From: Lactuca virosa
Lineage: Eukaryota; Streptophyta; Magnoliopsida; Asterales; Asteraceae
Direction: 5' to 3'
Assembly (NCBI GenBank): GCA_928212115.1
Contig: CAKMRJ010005745.1
Location: forward strand, 99,749,433 to 99,813,432
Length of the DNA stretch: 64,000 nucleotides
This document shows, piece after piece, positions 21,549 through 31,783 of the stretch (positions are counted from its first letter, which is position 1; the number at the start of each line of letters is the position of its first letter). The notes beneath the pieces are model-generated. The model saw only the letters and a program-made list of their open reading frames with translations. It did not search any database and was not told the DNA's origin. The position numbers were made by a program, and so were the translations under genes.

Positions 21549-22631
21549 ATGAGTTCTTACAACAATACCAAGGAGGTTAGTGAAGCCTCATGCTCTCAGT
21601 CCTGTGAAGGTAGAATAAATAAATACCGTGAACAAAATGAATTATTAGTTAGAGGTGTTTTTGACATTAAAAATGAAAAATATGAAATTAAGAAAGTCAA
21701 TAAATCGCTTAAAGTAAAATTAGAAGCAAAAACTAAAGATTTAAGCAGGATTAAAGAAGAATATAGCACCAAATGTGTTCACTATCGTTTTGCCAAAGAG
21801 AAAATTGCAAACTTAACTGCCGAACTAGATGCATTAAAGGCTAAATTTAAGGATGCTGACTTTAATTTTAAGAAATTCGATGTGTCAAGCGAGGTAGTTG
21901 ATTCAATGATAGAAAAACAATTAAAGTGGAAAGATAAACAGGGTGAGTGTCTAGGGTATCATTGTGTTCCACCTCCTTTCAATGATAACTATACTACGCC
22001 CCTTGAAACCAAAGAGACAGAGACACCTGCACAATATGGCCAACCGTCTATAACTGCATCAATTAAGACTGAACAATTCGGCCCAACTGAGAGTATTAAT
22101 GTGAACGATACTAATGTTTTTACTTCATGTGCAGATAAAGTAACAGTGCAATATGAGTTCGAGCAGAACAAAAATAATTCTAGTTCTGCTGAAAATGCTT
22201 CAAAAACTTGTGATGATAATAATCCCACTTTTGAAAAATTCAAGCCACGAAAATTTGTTAAACAGTCTAATAAATGTGCTTGTGCTTGTGGAAGTTCTTT
22301 GAAACAAACTTCATCTGTACAAGGACCAATTCACAATCTTATTTCTCTGAAAAAACAAACTTGTTTTAATTGTAGGAATCCCGGTCACATTGCTAGAAAT
22401 TGCCCACATCGTTCATATGTTCCCTACAATGAACATGGTTGGAAGAACGTGCCAAGGGGGAGATCTTCCAAAAGAAATCCTTCGAGGTCACGTTCAAGCA
22501 ATGGTGATTGGAATGCAAAAAAGGCCAAAAATCAGACTCTTAAGGACAAAAAGGTCATGTCTGACAAGAGATCTGAATTGAGATATAGTTCAGTCAAACC
22601 AAGATCGGTAAGGTCGAAGTCATCTCGGTGA
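21549..22631 (+). CDS. gag: Sirevirus-like Gag with CCHC zinc knuckle
   Basis: 360 aa, fully open. Residues about 15-120 are charged and heptad-like (..KINKYREQNELLVR-type segments, then NLTAELDALKAKFKD), a likely coiled coil for capsid assembly. Residues 150-260 are low-complexity, Asn/Ser/Thr-rich. The nucleic-acid-binding knuckle is C-x2-C-x4-H-x4-C at residues 272-285 (CFNCRNPGHIARNC). The C-terminus (after 300) is basic, R/S/K-rich. The start ATG lies 450 bp after the PBS. Gag here ends at its own TGA rather than running into pol; the protease trace begins about 280 bp downstream. It could be packaged by, or complement, an autonomous relative. The duplicate at 5491-6565 is shattered by indels. 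Confidence 0.88.
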   Translation: MSSYNNTKEVSEASCSQSCEGRINKYREQNELLVRGVFDIKNEKYEIKKVNKSLKVKLEAKTKDLSRIKEEYSTKCVHYRFAKEKIANLTAELDALKAKFKDADFNFKKFDVSSEVVDSMIEKQLKWKDKQGECLGYHCVPPPFNDNYTTPLETKETETPAQYGQPSITASIKTEQFGPTESINVNDTNVFTSCADKVTVQYEFEQNKNNSSSAENASKTCDDNNPTFEKFKPRKFVKQSNKCACACGSSLKQTSSVQGPIHNLISLKKQTCFNCRNPGHIARNCPHRSYVPYNEHGWKNVPRGRSSKRNPSRSRSSNGDWNAKKAKNQTLKDKKVMSDKRSELRYSSVKPRSVRSKSSR

Positions 22632-22904
22632 TCGGTCTCAAGCTCCAAAACAAGTGTTGAAGCATCCATCTGATTAAACAAGAAAACGGTTAAACCTGAC
22701 TACAAATTGGTACCAAAAGTTTCAACTCCCAAATCACCTAAAAATTCTAACATTTCTTCATTTTCTATGTTTGATAAACAGGATATGACTTGGGAACGCG
22801 TATCATGCGTAGATGGCAAAGGTCAACCCAGTTTCAAAATGGACTGGGTTCCCAAAACCAATTAATCCCGCACTATGTGCTGGAGCAGCTATGGAGGAAT
22901 ATCA

Positions 22905-23145
22905 TCATACTTCGATATGTTGATAGTGGCTGTTCCAGGCATATCATAGGGGACATCTCTCTTCTGCATGACATTCAAATTTTAATGGAGAACATGTGTC
23001 CTTTGCGGGAAAGGAAAAGGAAAGATCACAAATGGGGATTACATCGATTGCTGAATTACAGTTTGAATTTTCTGACTCTTCTCTTCTCTGTGATAATAAT
23101 GTTGATTTTCGATCGTCCACAAACCTATTTTTAAACCAAAATCGT
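22905..23145 (+). pseudogene. Copia protease remnant
   Basis: One frame reads YVDSGCSRHIIGD, the aspartic protease signature of Ty1/copia Pol (D-S-G), followed by about 25 related residues. The expected downstream stretch lies in another frame (..VSFAGKGKGKIT-like) and then stops. Nothing homologous to integrase or RT follows, so pol was deleted from here on. Confidence 0.75.
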
Positions 23146-23641
23146 GCTTGTGGGATTTCTTAAGATGATACGTTTCGAAGACTGAAATTCCTTTTCAATT
23201 TCATTTAGTATTTCTTATTTTCTTTCATTTTGCTTTATTTTAGAAAAGGAATTTTTGTGACAATATTTTGGGAAGTGATATGAGCTAGTGATAAAGGGCA
23301 AACAAAATACGTGTAAAGCACTAAAGTTGAATTGTCTAAACTCTGTGTTCAATGAGTTAGTAGGCATAAAGGACTAAGACTAATGGACTAGACAATATGG
23401 ATTCATTTGAACTTAGAAAACCTCATTTAGACTGACAATACAACGCTTGGATAGTTTTAACAGTAAAATAGACAATGAGGCATATGACATAAATTGGAGC
23501 TAACTATCATCTAGATATGTGGCTCAACACTTCATTGGCGTATGGACTCGTGTCCTTGATTCTGGTATTGACATGAGGTGACTAAGGGGTTCTCATAAAT
23601 TGGGTCTGTTTAAAATCGTTATTCTTTCTTTCTTAGTCAGT

Positions 23642-23695
23642 CATATGTTGTCCCCTCTGTGTGATCGGAAGATCCGACCTGGGACACAACATATG
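23642..23695 (+). repeat. Inter-ORF hairpin module 1
   Basis: Arms CATATGTTGT..CCC and GGG..ACAACATATG with a 2-nt bulge, enclosing a second small hairpin TCGGA-AGA-TCCGA. Module 2 is 125 bp downstream. Confidence 0.75.
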
Positions 23696-23766
23696 CACTC
23701 AGATGATGTTCACTGCTTTTAAGTCAATATATTGTCTCCTACAAATATTCTACTCTCTATGTTAGT

Positions 23767-23820
23767 CATATGTTGTCCCCTCTGCGTGATCGGTAGATCC
23801 GACCTGGGACACAACATATG
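23767..23820 (+). repeat. Inter-ORF hairpin module 2
   Basis: Same length and arms as module 1. The inner stem is TCGGT/TCCGA and two other bases differ. It is present in copy 1 near 7695-7745. Confidence 0.75.
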
Positions 23821-24244
23821 CATTCTACAATGATTATCTACTCACTTCAAGTAAAGAATTCCAAAGAAATTTCCTTGATTACTGGGGTATTCCATGAAGT
23901 GGGGAACATGTTCCAGTGTACTAACATTAACTGCACCCATAACTAAAGGCTGATTGGTAGATTTTACTGGCTAAATTTAAGTGGACAACAATATCCCTGG
24001 TCGTCGTCAGACGGTCTATCTAGGAATATAGTAGCTATATATCGCCACTCATGATCTGTCCTGAAAAATGTCATTTGTGTTTAAGTGGATCACAATATCA
24101 ATGATTGACCAGAGCTTTTCATGAGCGTGTGTGCTGATAAATCTCATTAATTTGCTCCATAATGTTTGATCCCAAAAGTTTTTGTTCTGGATTATATTTT
24201 TGTTTTTGTTTAAATTTATACATATTTTCATTGTTATGCACAAT

Positions 24245-24258
24245 TTAGGGGGAGAAAT
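24245..24258 (+). other. Internal polypurine-tract-like site
   Basis: TTAGGGGGAGAAAT, a purine run of the kind used for plus-strand priming, far from the 3' LTR and followed by a poly-A/T-rich stretch (24258-24400). Internal PPTs after pol are known in some plant elements with a 3' ORF. Confidence 0.5.
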
Positions 24259-24458
24259 TATAAAATAAAAAAAATAAACAATAAAAAATAAAAAAATTAA
24301 ATTAAAATTAAAATTAAAAAAAATAAAAAAAATAAAAAATAAAAAATAATAATAAATTGTGTTTAATTTTATTTTAATTTTTAATTTTATTTTCGTATTT
24401 GGTTTTGGAACGTTAAAATCGAAAGAAATCTTTTCTATTAAAATTGGGTTACTTTTCA

Positions 24459-24560
24459 TGGGCCGAAATCGGTTAAGTGGGCCGTCTGGGATTTTTAGAT
24501 CATATATATACTTCGTTTTCGGCTAGTTAGGGTTTTTCACCGATAAACCCCAAAGAACCA
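24459..24560 (+). promoter_or_regulatory. Internal promoter-like segment upstream of the 3' ORF
   Basis: Two TGGGCC boxes (24459, 24478; site II type), a TATA box CATATATATA (24501-24510), a start region near 24530-24541, then a CAT-repeat 5' leader and a pyrimidine patch TTTTTTTCTCTCTT (24583-24596). The spacing fits a plant RNA polymerase II core promoter. It lies inside the element, not in an LTR. Confidence 0.5.
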
Positions 24561-24655
24561 TCATCATCATCATCCTCGTTTTTTTTCTCTCTTCGAGTTT
24601 TTCTACTAAAACTTACTCAATAGTTATTTTTGTTGATAATTGTTCGGTGAATCAG

Positions 24656-24730
24656 GTATTGTTTGGGTTTTCGATCATGGCAATATCGTTTAAAGTTGTT
24701 TTTGGTGTACTCGTTTTCATAGATTTGCAG
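24656..24730 (+). other. Candidate 75-bp leader intron
   Basis: ATCAG|GTATTG ... ATTTGCAG|GTTTTT, U-rich with canonical ends, between the promoter-like segment and the 3' ORF. A second acceptor-like TTGGTGCAG lies at 25130-25138 just before the ORF. Confidence 0.4.
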
Positions 24731-24837
24731 GTTTTTGAGTAAATTTCTCAAGGTTTTTCAAAGAACTGAGTTGGAACAGGTTCCGATGAGATTTCGGGTT
24801 TTCGGTTCAACCCGGATCCGACCGAAATCAGATGAAG

Positions 24838-25085
24838 GCTTGACCAAAAACTGGGTTCTCGGCCGAAATCAACCAGCATTTACCGAAATCATCTGGTCAA
24901 CAAATGTTTTGACCGAAATCGATCAGCTTTGACCGAAATCGACTAAAATCTTGACTTTAACCGAAAACGACTGAAACTTTGACTTTGACCGAAATCGACT
25001 AAAATCTTGACCTTAACCGAAAACTACTGAAATTTTGACTTTGACCGAAATCAACTAAAATTTTGACTTTAACCGAAATCAAATT
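24838..25085 (+). repeat. Degenerate tandem repeat with GACCGAAATCGACT
   Basis: About eight loosely spaced units alternating TTGACTTTGACCGAAATCG and TTGACTTTAACCGAAAACG. The Sirevirus leader near 21440-21510 uses related GGTCAA/TTGAC motifs. Confidence 0.75.
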
Positions 25086-25163
25086 TTACACTCAATTTAA
25101 TTAATTTTTAAATTCTCATTTTGGCTAGTTTGGTGCAGATAAATGGCAGAGTAACTAAAATTC

Positions 25164-27708
25164 ATGGACTCTCAGAACATTGCTGGATATCTCATGGATC
25201 CACCTGCTGCTCATCAAGAATTCAAATCCATGATGGTGGGTTTGAACAACTACAAGATATCTCAAGCCCTTCGTGCCAATCCAGTCATTCACAAATATTT
25301 GATCACCGAGTTTTGGAAAAATGCTTCAATCAACAAGCTAGGAGCTGATGGAGCTGGTACAGTGGAATCGATGGTAAAACGAACACAAGTGATTATTTTT
25401 GAACAAGTTATCCGAGAGGTACTTGAATTTGGTGATGATTCTGCATTCCCAATTGAATACTCTGCCGATCAAGTCAACGAAGTTGTGGAAAATATGTGTT
25501 ATGAAGGAACCTATCCTCCCACCATCAAGAAGCTACTGCCACCTGGAGGTTCCTGGTACACTCCTTTATGATTTGCATTTCTGGAAGAAAGGGAGGTTCT
25601 GATGAAATTGGTCAGACTGTGACCTCAGCCATTGTTGCTCTGGCTATGAACTGGGATTATAACTTCTCAAAGTTCGTTTTTGAAGAGATGAAGAGAAACC
25701 TTCTGGGAAAGAAAAGGACCTACTTTTAATGTACCCCAACTTCCTTCAAATGATCCTAAATGAAAAATATCCCCAAATTGAGAGGTCGTCTGATACTTTG
25801 GATATGAAAGTTTGGGTCCCAACACTTTTGGACTCATGAAGCAATCAAGAAAGGCTGCCAAAGTTGCTTTTCAAGGATTGAAGGAGTTGAATAAATTTGG
25901 AAAGTTTGTTGAAGTTGAAGACACTCCTGCTGTTAGTTCCATAAATGTTGAGGTTGCCGAGGAACACGTGGCACCCAAACCAAAGTTTCAATTTGCTTTT
26001 GAAGAGATTGAAGTATCTGATGATGAAGAAGATCAAGAGGATCAAGGAAACGAATTGTCAGAAAATGAGTTTGAAAATTTTATTCAACAAAGTATCTTAA
26101 TCCCAGAAGAGGATGTAGTTGTCACTCCTCCGATCGTAACTGAAAGTGAAAGTGACACAATGGTGCAATCTTCCTCACCTACCCCTGAACAGATGGATGC
26201 TCTTGTTGCAGAACTTCAACGAACTGCAAGGAAGCCTCCCCAAACAGTTCCTGTTGATACTGAACGTCCATCTGGAAGTGGTCAAGATGACTCAGCCAAC
26301 ACTTTACTCTCAAGGAAGTGAAAGAGAAGAATCCAAGGCCGGGAGTGCTAATCACAGACCTAGTTCACAAACAATCTACACCGATTGAGCCTAGTTTTAT
26401 GGCTCAAAACATTCAAAACCCACTCACTGAGACCACTCCAGTGATTCAAGAAATATCAAGCCCGTTCACTGAATCCATTCCTATGGATCAAGATTTTGAA
26501 AGCGCAATTGTTGAAGAAGATGTCATTCCTTCAGAAGGAGCTCAAGCTTCAAGAAGCTCATTTGAAACACCTGAGTTTGACATCTCCAAAGGCAAAAGCA
26601 AGTTGCCTGAATCTCAATTAGTATATGTGGTTCTGCTTCGGAACAGAGTCTTTGATCTTGAACAAAGCTCTACGGAAAAAGATTTGATTATTAGAAAGCA
26701 GGACATTAGAATCAACGAGCTTGAGAAAGAGAACTCTAATAAAGATTCAAAGATCTCAGAACTTCAAGCAAATCTTGGTGGTCTAACTGATCTACTCTTT
26801 AACCTGAAACAACGCCTATTTCAAAATTTTTGTGATGAATTTCAACCTTTGAGCGCTGAAGGAGAAAAGATCACTGCTTCTAGTTCAGGTCCCGCCGATC
26901 CAGCTTCTCAATCATCAAGTGAAAGAGCTACAAGACCTGCTCCAGATGCTAATCTTGATGAATTCCTATCTTCTAGCCCTGCTTCTGCTAAAGAAAGAAG
27001 AGAGAAGAAAATAAGGGTGGAGCAGCTGAAAGGGAAGATGCTCGTGATGAAGCATTCAGACCAAAATTCTCCAGGTGATCACCCTGAAATGTTTTTCAGG
27101 GAAACTGGAAAGAAGTTTACAGATAAATATTGGGATCGTTCTGGCATCATCATGTGGGGATATGATGTTGATAAGAAGATGTGGGTTGTGAAGCGGAAAA
27201 ATGGAAAAATTGAATATTATGAGAAAAAAATGTTGACTTCTTGTCCTAGACAAAATTTGATCTTTCTGAACTCATCCATGCACCTTTCCACAATCCAACC
27301 AATGATGCCATGGCCTGGTCCTTTAAGAATTTTCTTGAGATTAAGGCAAAGAATAACTTTTAAGACTTAAAGACTGCTTCATCGTTCACTAAGAAGGCCA
27401 AGGGTGTCATTGATCCATGCACCAACAAAACCATGGTGAATGTCATGTGGCCATCCACAAAGCAAGCTAAAAGGATTCCTCTTCCCAAACGCTTACCTGG
27501 AGGTACTTTGGATTCAATACAATTCTGGGTTTTTGATGAGGCTACTGCTACGGTGGTGATCAAGCTGAAGAAAAACCAGTTTCGTATTGTTGATCCCAAA
27601 GATTTGTTGAAGTTTGGAGAACGAGATATTCGCACCTTGTTAAACTTTCAAATAATTGTTGAGAATGAACTGTTTAAAGCTGCCGCAAAGCCTTCACTGG
27701 AATGGTAG
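25164..27708 (+). pseudogene. 3' ORF in envelope position of the Sirevirus-like element, frameshifted
   Basis: Open segments at 25164-25571, about 25580-25811 (another frame), 25812-26321, 26318-27240 and 27240-27708 together cover what was one long gene. The first segment starts MDSQNIAGYLMDPPAAHQE and is conserved-looking and globular. The middle is acidic (EEIEVSDDEEDQED). A coiled coil lies in the 26318 frame (..LRNRVFDLEQSS through INELEKENSNKDSK). The C-terminus returns to a globular PLPKRLPGGTLDSIQFW domain. I see no signal peptide or transmembrane segment, so 'envelope' describes position only. Function unknown. Confidence 0.65.
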
Positions 27709-27804
27709 CTACAATAATTGACAAGAAGTTATGGGCAGGGGCTTTTGACCAAGCAGACGTGCATCTCGTAGAGAAACCTTGAAGAGAACAGAAATCAATA
27801 AACC

Positions 27805-27815
27805 AATGGGGAGAT
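27805..27815 (+). other. Polypurine tract
   Basis: AATGGGGAGAT directly before the LTR start TGTTGGGC. Confidence 0.85.
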
Positions 27816-28193
27816 TGTTGGGCTATATTTAGTGGTTTATGCTTTGCTTTGAATGTATTATATGGTTATCGGTTTTGGACTGAAATCACCTAGTGTTTTC
27901 GGTGGGCTTAGAGTGTTTTTGGTGGGCTTGTTATGTATGGGCTTTAGGTTATCGGTTAGTATATATATGGTCTGTGTATAGTCTTTGTAGGTTAATGCGT
28001 TTTTGGTGAATTCTACTCGTTCACAGTTGAAGAGTGATTTGAATGTACTTGACAATTATTCAATAGAATTGTGTGCATTCATTTGAAACGTGTTCTTGAT
28101 ATATCTTATTGATTGTTATTGTTTAATTAAGATTCCACATTAAATCAAACAATTGCATTGATACTTTGATAGATCCGAGTTCAGGGACTTACA
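27816..28193 (+). repeat. Sirevirus-like 3' LTR
   Basis: 378 bp, TGTTGGGC..GACTTACA. The last 34 bp equal 21065-21098. TATA-like TATATATATGG lies near 27958. The next base onwards is Tekay-type LTR on the minus strand, so the element inserted into that LTR. Confidence 0.85.
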
Positions 28194-28734
28194 TGCCTTT
28201 GACCCACAAGCACATGGAGAAAACTTACCTGAATCGACGAACTCTGAAACACTACGATATGATCCCTTTTCTACACTGCTTGTACTAGCGAATCCACTAA
28301 CACCAGAACCAGATAAAATTTTATTTAATAGCCCAAAATCCTCAAGTTTGACCCAAGGTCAAACTTGGTCAAAAATTCAACAGTCAACGTAAGTCAAAGT
28401 CAACAAGTCAAGAAGGCAAACTTTAGGCTGAGTACGCCCAGCATACTCAGCTCGTACGCATGGCGTACTCACCATCCAGAAACGGGACTCCATATGAGCA
28501 CGCACAATGTACTCAAAGGTACGCCCAACATACTCGGTCAGATGACACTTTTCCATTAAGTGCTTATTTTCTTAAGTCCTTTCATCCAACACTCAGATTT
28601 AAACCCATAACATCATTCTAAGTCATAAATTTGCCACCTTTATGACTTTCCATGTCTAGAAAAAGTTCAAATGCCAATACCTTAACTTATTAATCCATTA
28701 AAACATCATAACTTTTGCATGGAAGAGATAGAAG
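28194..28734 (-). repeat. Tekay-type LTR, 3' part (interrupted)
   Basis: Read on the minus strand this is the transcribed end of an LTR: GTACGC-type palindromes (28427-28530), then the donor AG|GTAAGT (intron from 28228) and GTGGGTCAAAGGCA, which matches GTGGGTCGAAGGCA at 32909 and 34457 after their donors. It is cut by the Sirevirus insertion at 28193 and continues beyond the Angela derivative at 31784. Confidence 0.65.
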
Positions 28735-29479
28735 TGTTGGGTTTTAAGCACCATAACATCCCTATGGTGCACATAGAACCCTTATGCTTTGGATCTAAGT
28801 TTTCTCTAGTTATACATGCAATATTGTTTTTCCAAAGCATGACGCCTAACTAGCATGCAAGTTTGATATTTGAATCATAAAAACTAGTTAGATGATTACC
28901 TCTTGTTGTAGCTTGTAGAAGTTGGCCTTTCAAGAGCTTAGCACCTCAAGTGTGATGCCTCAAATGTGTCACAAGAACCAAGAATAATGGAGGACAATGA
29001 GAGAGAGGCTAGGAACCACCAAAATCGGCTAGGGTTTCCTTATGGAACAACAAGTCCCGATTTTAGGGTTGAAGGGGTTACATATATAGTGTAGAATTCC
29101 AAGAGTCACTTGTAAACCCTAATTCTTACACTTAATCTTATGATCCAACAATTGATTTGGACTAACACTTAATGGACTCTCACATAAGCTTAGTTCATTA
29201 CTAATCAATCATGGATCATTAGCCCAAACTTTATGTATCACAGATTTACATAATCAGTCCCCGTTAATTTAATTAGTCTATTTTGATAACTAAATTAATT
29301 CTTGATCAATATTAATTAATATATTATACTTGTAATATATTAATAAATCACAAATAACCTCTTTCTCAAATATCCATCCTATCAAATTGCTTCGGTGAAG
29401 GCAACCCAAAATGGACCATGCTATTATTGGGTCAAGTACATACCAATTATAGTTATGGGATTAGACACCTAATCCAACA
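28735..29479 (-). repeat. 3' LTR of the gene-less Angela derivative
   Basis: 745 bp. On the minus strand it runs TGTTGGATTAGG..AAAACCCAACA, with donor-like AG|GTAATC near 28903. Confidence 0.92.
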
Positions 29480-29646
29480 GTCTCCCACTTGGATAAGTCT
29501 AATAACTATAACTTCAAGTACGATTTACCAATTTCCACCATGAAAAACGAGAGTGAACATTAGGTTTAAATGAATTGAAATTCGTAGATTCTTTGAGATT
29601 CATTAAACTTTTCAATGACATGTTTAATCTCGATTATGCCCCTCAA

Positions 29647-29851
29647 GTTTGTGACTGGGATACCGAGGATCACAAACAAGGTGTGAATAACCATGCAAAT
29701 TAGCTTGGTACTCTCGATGTCATTATTCATCTAATCAATGTGCCGGTTAAGCACACACGCTCCATTGATCAATGATAATTTACGAGAAACCCATTGCCAT
29801 CCTTCATTAGTCCATATTAGTGTGCCGGTTAACCACACACGCTTCACTAAC
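29647..29851 (-). other. Leader stem-loops SL3, SL2, SL1
   Basis: SL3 at 29647-29677 (GTTTGTGA/TCACAAAC), SL2 at 29734-29769 (ATCAATG/CATTGAT) and SL1 at 29816-29851 (GTTAGTG/CACTAAT). The SL2 loop has one change in the GGTTAACC core. Confidence 0.65.
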
Positions 29852-29995
29852 TGACCAATAAGGTGCAATGTGCAATTTCATGGGTTAGCATCAAATTCAC
29901 ATTTTCCTAAAGTAACTAAGATTAGGAATTTATAAAACATTTAGTTACTTGTATTTCATTATACATTTATACTTATTAATGAAAGTTTGTGTCCT

Positions 29996-30140
29996 ATCTT
30001 ACCCGTTCGGCTAATGACCCTCCACTGGTCAACAGTGCGGTGGGTAAGAGTGTATACCCAATGGCGGACATTTTACTGGCCGCTTCCTTAAATACCCCTT
30101 ATAGACCAGCTTCGTGAATGAGGCCTACTAACGGTAAGAC
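29996..30140 (-). other. Conserved structured leader block
   Basis: Minus-strand counterpart of 9818-9960, from the ACCCGTTCGGCTAATGACCC end to GAATGAGGCCTACTAACG. Confidence 0.7.
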
Positions 30141-30850
30141 TGACTTTTAACGTATACATATATAATATATTAGACTTTTAATATTATATAGTATAAGGGT
30201 GTATTTTAAACATTTAAAATACTAGGAGGTTAAATCTTTTAAATAAATTAGACTTTTAATTCAACTAAACATTAAACATTTCTATTATGGATTTATTAAT
30301 ACTCTTTTAATTAATCTTTTAATTAATTATGAACAAAGCCATAATTTAAATCCTTTTAATACTAGATTTAAGTTATGAAACCAAAGAGTTTTAGTATTTA
30401 ATATTTCACAATTAAAACTTTTAATCAAATTTTAAATTCCAAGACTTGAGGGCAAGTTTTGAAACTTTTCAAAACCTCTTGAATTCCATAACTTAAGGAG
30501 TTAATGTTTCATGAATGAGACTTTTCATATTCCATAACTTGAGGACAAGTTATGAAACTCTTCAAGAAACATTTAGATCAAATTTAACTAAAAAAATTAT
30601 CATATAATTTATTATTTACCAAATTGACCTAATTTAACTCATAAAGCAAAATGATTCAAATCAAATTCTACAAATAATTCATTTTTCACAAATCAAGTAA
30701 TTATCTTAAAATTTGACAACCATCATAGAATTGGATGAGGATAATCACTACCTTATCATAAAAACGATTCTTATCAGTAAAACAGTTTCTGGTAATGATC
30801 CTAATCCAATTCTGGCAAAAAAACCTCAAAAATTGCAACCTGATGATCCA

Positions 30851-30935
30851 ACTCGTCGAGTTAGATATTGGACTCGTCGAGTTGGCTTGAATGATGCTCG
30901 ACTCGTCGAGTTCCTTCATAGGACTCATAGAGTCC
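30851..30935 (-). promoter_or_regulatory. ACTCGTCGAGT cluster near the PBS
   Basis: Copies at 30851-30861, 30872-30882 and 30901-30911, plus a decayed ACTCATAGAGT at 30923-30933. The decayed copy has lost its CpG sites. Confidence 0.8.
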
Positions 30936-31013
30936 ACCAGTCAGACAATAGTTTTTCAATTTTTTCAACTTTGAACAATTAACCAATGCATCAATATAAC
31001 ATAAAACACCCAT

Positions 31014-31026
31014 GGCTCTGATACCA
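31014..31026 (-). other. Primer binding site (tRNA-iMet type)
   Basis: GGCTCTGATACCA, the reverse complement of TGGTATCAGAGCC, one base from the 5' LTR. Confidence 0.92.
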
Positions 31027-31027
31027 C

Positions 31028-31783
31028 TGTTGGGTTTTAAGCACCATAACATCCCTATGATGCACATACAACCCTAATGCTTTGGATCTAAGTTTTCTCT
31101 AGTTATACATGAAATATTCTTTTTCCAAAGCATGAAGCCTAACTAGCATGCAAATTTGATATTTGAATCATAAAAACTAGTTAGATGATTACCTCTTGTT
31201 GTAGCTTGTAGAAGTTGGCCTTTCAAGAGCTTAGCACCTCAAATGTGATGCCTCAAATGTGTCAAAAACACCAAGAACAATGGAGGACAATGAGAGAGAG
31301 GCTAGGAACCACCAAAATCGGCTAGGGTTTCCTTATGGAACAACAGGTCCCGATTTTAGGGTTGAAGGGGTTACATATATAGTGTAGAATTCCACGAGTC
31401 ACTTGTAAACCCTAATACTTACACTTAATCTTATGATCCAACAAATGATTTGGACTAACACTTCATGGACTCTCACATAAGCTTAGTTCATTAATAATCA
31501 ATCATGGATCATTAGCCCAAACTATATGTATCACAGATTTACATAATCAGTCCCCGTTAATTTAATTAGTCTCTTTTGATCACTATATTAATTCCAAATT
31601 AATTCTTGATCAATACCAATTAATATATTATACTTATAATATATTAATAAATCACAAATAACCTCTTTCTCAAATATCCATCCTATCAAATTGCTTCGGT
31701 GAAGGCAACCCAAAATGGACCATGCTACTAGCAGGTCAAGTACATACGAATTATAGTTATGGGCTTAGACACCTAATCCAACA
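31028..31783 (-). repeat. 5' LTR of the gene-less Angela derivative
   Basis: 756 bp, highly similar to 28735-29479 with scattered substitutions. Ends adjoin the PBS on one side and AGAAG on the other. Confidence 0.93.

Larger units (their letters stand above)
23146..24240 (+). other. Non-coding inter-ORF region of the Sirevirus-like element
   Basis: No ORF of note. It holds two 54-bp hairpin modules (23642-23695, 23767-23820) and otherwise AT-rich sequence. It probably corresponds to the pol-3' ORF spacer of longer relatives. Confidence 0.55.
21065..28193 (+). mobile_element. Sirevirus-like copia derivative: gag and 3' ORF kept, pol lost
   Basis: A 34-bp remnant of the 5' LTR end (21065-21098) is identical to 28160-28193. 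Then come the PBS, a leader rich in TTGACTTTC/GGTCAA motifs, an open gag, a short protease remnant, a long non-coding stretch with hairpins, an internal purine tract, a promoter-like segment, a frameshifted 3' ORF, the PPT and a 378-bp 3' LTR. GAG-pre-integrase, integrase, RT and RNase H are absent. A long coiled-coil gag plus an extra ORF between pol and the 3' LTR suggests the Sirevirus lineage, but without RT I cannot confirm it. Confidence 0.7.
28735..31783 (-). mobile_element. Gene-less Angela-type derivative (LARD-like), TSD AGAAG
   Basis: LTRs at 31028-31783 (5') and 28735-29479 (3'), PBS at 31014-31026, PPT at 29480-29490 and a perfect target duplication AGAAG (28730-28734, 31784-31788). 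The 1.5-kb interior is almost all leader: SL1, SL2, SL3, the 140-bp conserved block and an ACTCGTCGAGT cluster next to the PBS. It jumps from the leader just before gag to within about 45 bp of the PPT, so gag, pol and the 3' UTR are gone. What the deletion kept is what an RNA needs to be packaged and copied in trans. Confidence 0.93.

Noticed and set aside
21549..22631. Host zinc-knuckle protein gene
   Set aside because: Flanked by PBS and LTR end upstream and a copia protease trace downstream, so it is retrotransposon gag.
24049..24459. 136-codon minus-strand ORF
   Set aside because: Low-complexity Phe/Asn/Lys translation of an AT-rich stretch; no domain and opposite to the element.
25164..27708. 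True envelope glycoprotein
   Set aside because: No signal peptide, no transmembrane segment and no Cys-rich ectodomain visible; only the position matches an envelope gene.
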